Shown one piece after another: positions 16,235 through 23,490 of a stretch of 64,000 nt of DNA. Source of the DNA: Tritrichomonas musculus. Taxonomy: Eukaryota; Parabasalia; Tritrichomonadida; Tritrichomonadidae. The position numbers and the translations under genes were made by a program. Location: contig JAPFFF010000022.1 of assembly GCA_039105265.1 (NCBI GenBank), forward strand, positions 2,046,001-2,110,000, read 5' to 3'. The notes under the pieces are model-generated. The model did not search any database. It had not been told where the DNA came from and saw only the letters and a program-made list of their open reading frames with translations. Each line of letters opens with the position of its first letter. Within the stretch, counting starts at the first letter, position 1.

Positions 16235-18187
16235 ATGTTATATAGAAACGAGAGAGCCCATAATCTTCGCACTGAAACAGGAAACGTTCTTCATGCATTT
16301 GAAGAGATGCGGAACATGATTAATGTTAATGACGGTACACGTTCATTTTCATTTAGAACTGTTGACTGTCATGACCAACCAGCTCCATTTCATCAAGGAC
16401 AATATTCGCAAATCAGTTTAACACATCCTGACCACTTCATCAGTGATATTGATAAAGGTTTCTTAACATTTCACGTTAAATTAGATTTATCATTGAATAC
16501 GGATATGAGCAAATTAAATGAAATCAATGACCCCAACAACTTGTACAAGCTGTTTGTCGGTTTCAAATCATCAAACCAGTTGTTTGACAGGTTAGAGATT
16601 CTTCATAATAATGTCAATGTCGGATACCAACAGAATGAATGCATTCGTGAAGGCTTCTTATATTCTTCAGTTAAACCAGAAGCCGAGAAGAAACGCCGCA
16701 GATTCGTTCATTCATTGTGGGAAAACATTAGCAACTATTCACAGACACATGCAGGAGTTTATGTTAACTTGAATTCATTTAAGAACACTGGAAGAAGTGA
16801 AGTCGAATATGATTTGAATGTTCCTTTTGATGATTTGCTCGCATTACAAGCATTTGATTTATTCCCTAATGGAATCATTGGTGATTTATCAATTCGTTTT
16901 CAAGTCAGTCCAGCTGGTCTTGTTTGGGCAGTATTAGACCCTTACACAGTTGCTGAAGCAAAAGTATTTCTTGAAGACAATGATTCAATATCGATGGAAG
17001 AATTAAACAGACTAAAGGAAATCAAAGCACGAGGACACCTCAAACATCAATTCACACAAATCGGTAATCAAGCTGTCATCCCAGGACCTGGAGACAATCC
17101 AGACCCACCAACACCTGAACCAACACCAACCAAATATCAATTGAAGTATGAATTGATAGACCATTACATACCAGCTTCAACAAATATTCCTGTTAATGAA
17201 TCACTTGAAACATTCACATTTATGTTCAGCTATACTGATGAAGAGTTTGCAGAGCTCGGAATTGAAAAGACTGATGATAACAAAGTAATTTGCAATAAAC
17301 ATTATCTGAAAGAACATCCAAGTGGAATACCTTCATCAAAGCATCCAGCAGGCAATGTTTATATTAATTTTGTTTCTAAATCTGAAGCTAACAAGTTGAT
17401 GAGCGCTCATTATTCAAAACAAACAGCAACACTTACTGTTAATCGAATGACAATCATGACTTGTAAATCTAATATGCAAGGCTTTGGTGTTTGTGAAGCT
17501 ACAAGACAAGGAATTGAAGACATTTTGAGACAAGGTTTAATCATTCCTTCACAAAAAGTTGATTATCATGCTTTCCCAATCGCTCCAGCAGCAAACGGAA
17601 TCAAGTCAACATTGAATATCCCATTAATCAATGCAACTAATTTATCAATCATGTTTCCAAAGCATCATAATGATTTAACTGTCTTTGAAAACCCAGTTTA
17701 TCAAAACTGTTTCTTGAATATTGGTGGAAAGAATTTCCCAGACGAAAACGTTTCAACTATTGGTGCACGATTCTTTGAGAATCAATTAACGGCTGGTGAT
17801 TTAGATGCAATCACTCTTTCATGCACAAAGGAATTTGAAGATTCGATGACAATGCCAAAGAATGACGCGAATGGTAAACGATACAACAACACAATCAGTG
17901 ATGCAACATCATTTGTTTTCAACATTCAAACTGAACGAGCGAGTGCAGGGTATACATTCGACGGACTTGATGGAGGTTTTGGAAACGTTCGGATACAAGT
18001 CAATGGAATGCCTATCTATACTGGAGATGATGATACATATTTCAATGTTGTTGAACCAAACGGAACAATTGTCAGACCTCCTCCCGTTCAACTTTGGATA
18101 ACTAGAGATTCTTATTTCAAACTATCATTGGAAGGCTTGGAATATGTTGATGACGAATCACCACAAGGAAGCCAAGCAAATGAATAA
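16235..18187 (+). CDS. Polinton major capsid protein, P4 type
   Basis: 650 residues. An N-terminal block is typical of Polinton MCPs (HQGQYSQISLTHPDHFISD, then DKGFLTFHVKLDLSL). A conserved LFVGFKSSNQLFDRLEILHN strand pair and PNGIIGDLSIRFQVSPAGLV follow. A Pro/Thr linker (PGDNPDPPTPEPTPTKYQ) around residues 285-305 lies between the two predicted jelly-rolls. The C-terminal barrel ends GGFGNVRIQVNGMP. It would form the hexagonal capsomers. The start follows the leader CTTTTTATTCAATCATAA. It differs strongly from the P2/P5 MCP, so it marks a separate lineage. Confidence 0.85.
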   Translation: MLYRNERAHNLRTETGNVLHAFEEMRNMINVNDGTRSFSFRTVDCHDQPAPFHQGQYSQISLTHPDHFISDIDKGFLTFHVKLDLSLNTDMSKLNEINDPNNLYKLFVGFKSSNQLFDRLEILHNNVNVGYQQNECIREGFLYSSVKPEAEKKRRRFVHSLWENISNYSQTHAGVYVNLNSFKNTGRSEVEYDLNVPFDDLLALQAFDLFPNGIIGDLSIRFQVSPAGLVWAVLDPYTVAEAKVFLEDNDSISMEELNRLKEIKARGHLKHQFTQIGNQAVIPGPGDNPDPPTPEPTPTKYQLKYELIDHYIPASTNIPVNESLETFTFMFSYTDEEFAELGIEKTDDNKVICNKHYLKEHPSGIPSSKHPAGNVYINFVSKSEANKLMSAHYSKQTATLTVNRMTIMTCKSNMQGFGVCEATRQGIEDILRQGLIIPSQKVDYHAFPIAPAANGIKSTLNIPLINATNLSIMFPKHHNDLTVFENPVYQNCFLNIGGKNFPDENVSTIGARFFENQLTAGDLDAITLSCTKEFEDSMTMPKNDANGKRYNNTISDATSFVFNIQTERASAGYTFDGLDGGFGNVRIQVNGMPIYTGDDDTYFNVVEPNGTIVRPPPVQLWITRDSYFKLSLEGLEYVDDESPQGSQANE

Positions 18188-18214
18188 AAATAATGATTTA
18201 ATTTAATGATTAAG

Positions 18215-18247
18215 TTTTTAAATTGATTTTTTATTTTTGTTTCATAA
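18215..18247 (+). promoter_or_regulatory. T-rich leader/initiator upstream of P4 genes
   Basis: The start of the HNH gene is preceded by TTTTTTATTTTTGTTTCATAA. Similar leaders stand before 12974 (ATTTTATTTTTTATTATCAC), 13629, 16235 (CTTTTTATTCAATCATAA) and 18905 (CTTTATTTTTGCGATTCAA). The pattern is a TTTATTTTT run, then TCA a few bases before the ATG. TCA near the start recalls the initiator element of parabasalids, but I infer promoter function only from recurrence. Confidence 0.45.
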
Positions 18248-18856
18248 ATGACCGAACAAGCAGCTGAGTTTGTACAATTAAAAGACTTTGATGATTATGA
18301 AATATTATCTGTTTATCCTTTCACAATCAGACGTAAAGACAACCATCATGAAGTTAGTGAATCATATGTAAATGGATATTTAAGAGTTCCATTAAATCGA
18401 AAATCTTATAAGAAACATATTCTAATTGGTAAACAATTCATTCCAAATGATGACCCAGAACACAAAACACAAATCGACCATATAAATCATCAAAGAGATG
18501 ATAATCATTTATCAAATCTTCGTTGGGTTTCTCAAGCTGAGAATCTAAGCAATAAATCATCGTTTAAGAAAGCTCAATATGAATTCGTTGATGATATACC
18601 TGATGATGCATTAATGATTGATTTTTATGAAACACGAACTGAACGACATGAATTTGAAGAACATAAATATTATTATTATCATGATGAATCAAATGAAGAT
18701 ATCTTTTATTCTAAACTTACAGATAATTTATACAAGATATTACACATTAATATAGCAAAATCAGGAGCTAAAAATATTTGTGCACGAACAACTAACAATA
18801 AATATATAACAATATCTATAAATCGATTCAAGTTTCAACATAATTTGATTGAATAA
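18248..18856 (+). CDS. HNH homing-type endonuclease
   Basis: 202 residues, the same length as the gene at 12974-13582 and alike throughout: LKDFDDYEILSVYPFTIRRK, KHILIGKQFIPNDDPEHKT, then IDHINHQRDDNHLSNLRWVS with the HNH His/Asn residues, and FVDDIPDDA later. It lies between the MCP and integrase genes. The N-terminal NUMOD4-like part and C-terminal extension would recognise DNA. The high similarity to a copy in another Polinton lineage implies movement of the HNH gene between elements. Confidence 0.9.
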   Translation: MTEQAAEFVQLKDFDDYEILSVYPFTIRRKDNHHEVSESYVNGYLRVPLNRKSYKKHILIGKQFIPNDDPEHKTQIDHINHQRDDNHLSNLRWVSQAENLSNKSSFKKAQYEFVDDIPDDALMIDFYETRTERHEFEEHKYYYYHDESNEDIFYSKLTDNLYKILHINIAKSGAKNICARTTNNKYITISINRFKFQHNLIE

Positions 18857-18904
18857 ATGATTAAATAATCATCATTAAATAATATCTTTATTTTTGCGAT
18901 TCAA

Positions 18905-19990
18905 ATGGAAGACTACAAGGAATCAATCAACTATCCTTTTAAATCTAAATACAAGTACATCAAAGATACAAATATTAAAACAGACCCCTATATTCCAGAT
19001 TACCAATTGAAAACAGTAAAGAAACTATCAAAACCCGACTTCTCATTTGAACCGTACGCTTACGAGATGGATATAATGTTTGCGTCAAACAAAGCTTATC
19101 TCGTCTTAATCAATGTAAACACCAAATACTTAATTGTTGAACCAATTGATTACAAATCTGAGTTTTACATAATCAAAGTAATTGATAAACTAGTCAATAA
19201 AAGGAATATCAGAATTGAAACAATTAAATGTGATGGTGAAAAGGCTTTTATATCAAATGCATTCAAAAACTATTGCAACGGTGAAGAGCGATGTCAATCA
19301 AACAAACCCACAATTAAATTCAAAGCTCCAAACAAAATAAAGTTAATCATTGATGATTCACCTTTCACGAATGCACATAAATGTGTTGATGCAGTAATCA
19401 GAACATTACGAAATGCTTTCGGTCAATCACAACAACGAATGACAAACAATGTATTGATGCAACAAATGGTTGAATGGTACAATAACACACCTCATTCATC
19501 TCTTCGTTTATTGAATCCTTTATACACATCATTTGACGAAGAAACCGATGAATACCTTGACAAACGGCAATCAAAATACATTTATCTTACACCTCAACAG
19601 ATGCAAGACGACCGCGACCTTGAATGGCAATACATAAGAGCAAAATCAATGCAATTGAAAGAGATTCAACAAAAACAACGATTTAAAGGTCTTCTATCAT
19701 ACAAACCAAAAAATATAATACTCATTCACACCGATTACGGAAAAACAGAAAAGAAACATGAAAAGCGAAGAAGAGTGTTCAATGAACTTGCTGAATTCAT
19801 TTGTTATGAGTCTGGAAACGTTAAATGTAAACTATTTAATCCTTTACGTCAAACTAACAAAACACTGAAGAATAAAACAATAATAACTGTCCCAATCATG
19901 TACACAAAATATGTTTGTTCATCAATAGATGATTTGAATGATGATTATAAAGTATTCTTTTTGGCTTATAAAACGCAAAATGAAAGCTAA
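18905..19990 (+). CDS. Polinton integrase (rve/DDE), P4 type
   Basis: 361 residues. First Asp block YEMDIMFASNKAYLVLINVN, then TKYLIVEPIDY; second Asp block TIKCDGEKAFISNAF; third block AHKCVDAVIRTLRNAFG, followed by VEWYNNTPHSSLRLLNP as in the other two integrases of the window. The C-terminal region (KRRRVFNELAEFICYESGNV) probably forms the DNA-binding beta barrel. The last 11 bases overlap the next gene. It inserts the element into host DNA. Confidence 0.88.
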   Translation: MEDYKESINYPFKSKYKYIKDTNIKTDPYIPDYQLKTVKKLSKPDFSFEPYAYEMDIMFASNKAYLVLINVNTKYLIVEPIDYKSEFYIIKVIDKLVNKRNIRIETIKCDGEKAFISNAFKNYCNGEERCQSNKPTIKFKAPNKIKLIIDDSPFTNAHKCVDAVIRTLRNAFGQSQQRMTNNVLMQQMVEWYNNTPHSSLRLLNPLYTSFDEETDEYLDKRQSKYIYLTPQQMQDDRDLEWQYIRAKSMQLKEIQQKQRFKGLLSYKPKNIILIHTDYGKTEKKHEKRRRVFNELAEFICYESGNVKCKLFNPLRQTNKTLKNKTIITVPIMYTKYVCSSIDDLNDDYKVFFLAYKTQNES

Positions 19991-20330
19991 ACAACCAATC
20001 ACAAAACGATACTATCACACACAATCAAAAGATTTTAATCTTCCTGATGATTTCGTTTATAGTCGCAACAAGAAGTACATTGTTGTTCAGTATTGCGGGG
20101 CTGTTGTCAATCAACATATTGTCGGTGATTTGATGGTTCATTCAGATATTGTTGAATTCATGCCTTTCTGCGACCATTTCATAATGCTTGCCAACAGACG
20201 ACAAACCAAATACAGGAAATATGAGTGTCTGAACAACACAAAAAAAGAATATCATTTATGGTTTACAGACATGAAAGGAAACGTTATTGAACCTGAATCA
20301 TTTATTTTCAGTTGCTTATTAATTTATTGA
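19980..20330 (+). CDS. minor capsid (penton-like) candidate of P4
   Basis: 116 residues from ATG 19980, overlapping the end of the integrase gene. It is beta-rich: VVQYCGAVVNQHIVGDLMVH, then ECLNNTKKEYHLWFTDMKGN and a final PESFIFSCLLIY strand. The C-terminal pattern (W/F-x-x-D, then I-x-P-x-S-F) recalls the fragment at 12705-12900, which also lies directly beside an integrase. Call rests on this similarity and gene order; it is shorter than usual penton proteins. Confidence 0.4.
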   Translation: MKAKQPITKRYYHTQSKDFNLPDDFVYSRNKKYIVVQYCGAVVNQHIVGDLMVHSDIVEFMPFCDHFIMLANRRQTKYRKYECLNNTKKEYHLWFTDMKGNVIEPESFIFSCLLIY

Positions 20331-20337
20331 ATTCAAA

Positions 20338-20868
20338 ATGAATAACAATCATTCACCTCCAGTGTTTGAAGCTTTTTTTGGACCTTCATCATATAAACCA
20401 CCTGAATACTATCCAAACACACCAAAATTCGTTAACATCACTGAAGGACCACCACCAACATGTGATTATTATATTCCTCGCAAATTCAGAAACATAAGAA
20501 GCCCGCCACCAACATTTAAACAACACCCTGCACTCGAAAGAAGAGTTCGAATAAGAGAGAAGTTATTTGAGCAATTACAAGATGACCCAATATATGAAGT
20601 GTATGCCAAAGAAAAACAAAGACAAGTTGAATCAAAAAAAGCTAAACAACGAACCAACAGAATCAAATCATCATTCATTCAACAACCAAACCCTCCTTCA
20701 CCGTCAATGATTTGGAATGATTCGAGATATTGGAATCAATTGAGAAACACCGATGAATCACTTGATAAAACTGAAATCACTCCGTTCGATGCTGATTTGA
20801 GTCCAACACGTAGACTCATCACATCCAAACATCGAAGACCAAAACGCAAAATGAGTGAACAAAAATAA
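20338..20868 (+). CDS. proline-rich basic P4 protein, unknown
   Basis: 176 residues, 7 bases after the preceding gene. It is proline- and aromatic-rich (PPVFEAFFGPSSYKPPEYYP). A charged helix (PIYEVYAKEKQRQVESKKAK) in the middle and a basic end (KHRRPKRKMSEQK) look like a nuclear-localisation or DNA-binding signal. Such extended proline-rich chains are common as capsid-lining or scaffold proteins. No family recognised. Confidence 0.5.
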   Translation: MNNNHSPPVFEAFFGPSSYKPPEYYPNTPKFVNITEGPPPTCDYYIPRKFRNIRSPPPTFKQHPALERRVRIREKLFEQLQDDPIYEVYAKEKQRQVESKKAKQRTNRIKSSFIQQPNPPSPSMIWNDSRYWNQLRNTDESLDKTEITPFDADLSPTRRLITSKHRRPKRKMSEQK

Positions 20869-20921
20869 AAGTAATTAACATGATTCAATGAATATCATTT
20901 CATTTATTTTTATTCTCTGAT

Positions 20922-23468
20922 TCATGCTTCTTCTTGAAATATATCAATATCGTATCTGTTTGCCTTACTTAATTGGCCTTTCTTCTGTGCAAATAATTTT
21001 TCCTTATATTCGAGATATCCACATTGTTGACCATAGATTTTATCAATCAAGTTGTTGATTATTCGATTATATTCTTCTTTATTTTCTCTTATCTCTTCTG
21101 TTGGTATTTCAGCAGCTAATTGAGTCTTTTCAGCTAGTTTTTGGGGTCTCTGCTTGTCATTCATACTGACATTTACTAAGTATGATAGTATCAATGATTC
21201 CATTGATTGAATGAAAGCGATTGGCATTCCTTCCCAAGCACTCCTATTAGGATTGAATTCACCGTTTTCAAAGTTGATGACCTTTGACAAATTATTGATG
21301 AATGTTGTCATTCGCTTACCAATCATTTGATTGTACTTTGATTTGTTGATTTTCTTCCATGCCAACCATTGAATGTAGTTCATTGGCTGTCCGCCTTTTT
21401 CAATCTCTTTCTTGACATTGTTATCAAAGTATATACAAAACAAAACATTTGAAACTGAAAGGTATGAAATGATTCTTGTTAATGGTTTGAATTGTGGGAA
21501 TAATTGCCAGAAGACTTTCCAAACCTTTGCGAAATAGCTTGACCAATATGATGAAGGACTCAATCGTTTGCTGACTTTTGGCTTTCCTAAACCGAGTTCA
21601 TTGTGATAGTATTCTGTATATTTCTGGATGTCTTTATTTGGATTAATAATATATTCGCCTTTCTCCCAATCTACGGAATCCTTTGATTTATTGAATTGTT
21701 CATTGAGCCAAACATTGAACGGTTTAGCTTTCCTTTCTTCTGCTGATTTGACAACAGTCTTCCATACTTTCTTATAAGGAGAAGCAAATACAAGTTTATA
21801 GCCGTTTATGACTTGTGGCACTCCTTTCTTATCAACTAATACAATATCATCAATCTTGTCTCCGTTCAGGTCTGTTATTGCTTCACCATTTGAGTCCATT
21901 CCGTTTGTAGGAAGTAAACGATATTTTGGTTTTCCATCTTGGTCGAGATGTGTATGACAGTAAATTGTTGCTTGGTCTCTGGTTGAGGCAGCAGGAATGT
22001 ATTTGATTCTATAATTTCCATTAATGATTAAATCAAGAAAGTTTTGTTTATAGTATGTTGAACTCTTGGCGGGTGATTGTATGTTAAGGTTTGTGAAATC
22101 TCTATCGATGTTTTCAAGAACGGTTGGTGCATCTCTGTCCTCGCGCTTACCTCTTACTGTTGCTGCTTTAGCTTTTTTAATTAAAGCATTGATTTCATCA
22201 TCGGATATTTTTTGTGCAAATGGATTTCCAGGTTTAAATATTTTTTGATTGAATTCAACTTTATCACCATCATCAATGAACTTACCACTCTTCTTTGGTT
22301 TATTTGCTTGTTGAGCGTAATCAGTGAATGTTTGATTGAGGTCATCACCATCTTCTCTATCGAAAACAAATGACTGCGAAAAATCGTCGGCGTCTGACAT
22401 GACTCTTTTAGATGCTGAAAAATTATTAACAACATCATTTGGTTTCACAAATGGGACTGGTTTTATTGGTTGTATGACATCAGAGCCTTTGATAGGTTTT
22501 TTATTAATGATTGTGTCAAACACTCTGAAGAATGATGATAAGCCTGTAATTGATTTTCGTTCATTGGTTATATCAATGTTTCTCTTCATATTATCTCTAA
22601 TAGTTTCAAGTGTTTGATGTAATGCATCAACGTTTTCCTTTGCTTGTTCATCAAGTTTGTTTTGTGGTTTCTTTGCTGCTTCATAACATCTTGGTAGTAC
22701 ATTGAGCCATGGTTGATTATAGCCTAATTGCTTGAGCAATTCAATGTCATCATCTACCAAATCATAAGGAGATAACAACAAGGATGAAAGGTTATCTTCT
22801 TCTTCTTCTAATTCTGGGAAGTTAAATGATATTGATGTCAGGGAATCATCTTGCTCCAAAAAACTTGTATTCAGTAATTCATCAGAATCACTCGGAGTTA
22901 TGCGTTTTCTTCTTGGTGTTCTTCGTTTATTGCTGTCAGGTGTTGGTTCATGTATGCTTGTTCTCTTTCTTCTTCCTTTGGTGGCTTGTGGTGTTTGACT
23001 CTTTCTCGGTGGTTTGATGGGTGATGAACGAAAACCATCAGAACTATAATTCAAATCATCAATTACAACAATATTGAAGTAATTAATAATGGTATCAAGA
23101 CTTTTTTTATCTTGTGTGTACTCTCTTAAACTAAGGAATTGATTGCCTTTGCTTTTAATACCTGCATTGATTTTGTTCATCAATGAAACAAATCGACGAA
23201 ACTTGACTTTCATTTCACGAATCTTTCCCACACTTCTTCCTGTATATTCATTGTTTTGTATTTGATACAACAAATTAATTAAATCATTGGGGTGTTCTAG
23301 TTTGTATGTACTGAGAAACGTGTTCCTAAAATAATCTATTGGGTCCTCTAGTTCATAATCATCATCATCAGGTTTAGACACCTCACTGTCAAATATAGTT
23401 TCATCATCAATATTGCTCAAATCTAATTCAAAGCTATCAGATGAATTATTTTTGTCTTGTTTTGACAT
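20922..23468 (-). CDS. large virion-associated protein candidate
   Basis: 848 residues. Residues 1-50 are very acidic; residues 50-150 are helical; a basic, Ser/Pro-rich stretch follows (KGRRKRTSIHEPTPDSNKRR) and then acidic and helical regions. Around residues 500-560 the segment DLNGDKIDDIVLVD resembles a calcium-binding FG-GAP/VCBS strand-loop and is followed by GVPQVINGYKLVFASPYKK. The C-terminal 250 residues look like a helical domain (WQLFPQFKPLTRIISYL, then YIQWLAWKKINKSKYNQMIG). Large proteins of this layout occur as minor virion proteins of Polinton- and giant-virus-like particles, so a structural role is inferred. Convergent with the proline-rich gene. Confidence 0.5.
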   Translation of the reverse strand: MSKQDKNNSSDSFELDLSNIDDETIFDSEVSKPDDDDYELEDPIDYFRNTFLSTYKLEHPNDLINLLYQIQNNEYTGRSVGKIREMKVKFRRFVSLMNKINAGIKSKGNQFLSLREYTQDKKSLDTIINYFNIVVIDDLNYSSDGFRSSPIKPPRKSQTPQATKGRRKRTSIHEPTPDSNKRRTPRRKRITPSDSDELLNTSFLEQDDSLTSISFNFPELEEEEDNLSSLLLSPYDLVDDDIELLKQLGYNQPWLNVLPRCYEAAKKPQNKLDEQAKENVDALHQTLETIRDNMKRNIDITNERKSITGLSSFFRVFDTIINKKPIKGSDVIQPIKPVPFVKPNDVVNNFSASKRVMSDADDFSQSFVFDREDGDDLNQTFTDYAQQANKPKKSGKFIDDGDKVEFNQKIFKPGNPFAQKISDDEINALIKKAKAATVRGKREDRDAPTVLENIDRDFTNLNIQSPAKSSTYYKQNFLDLIINGNYRIKYIPAASTRDQATIYCHTHLDQDGKPKYRLLPTNGMDSNGEAITDLNGDKIDDIVLVDKKGVPQVINGYKLVFASPYKKVWKTVVKSAEERKAKPFNVWLNEQFNKSKDSVDWEKGEYIINPNKDIQKYTEYYHNELGLGKPKVSKRLSPSSYWSSYFAKVWKVFWQLFPQFKPLTRIISYLSVSNVLFCIYFDNNVKKEIEKGGQPMNYIQWLAWKKINKSKYNQMIGKRMTTFINNLSKVINFENGEFNPNRSAWEGMPIAFIQSMESLILSYLVNVSMNDKQRPQKLAEKTQLAAEIPTEEIRENKEEYNRIINNLIDKIYGQQCGYLEYKEKLFAQKKGQLSKANRYDIDIFQEEA

Positions 23469-23490
23469 TGTTTAGTTTCTAATAAATTGA

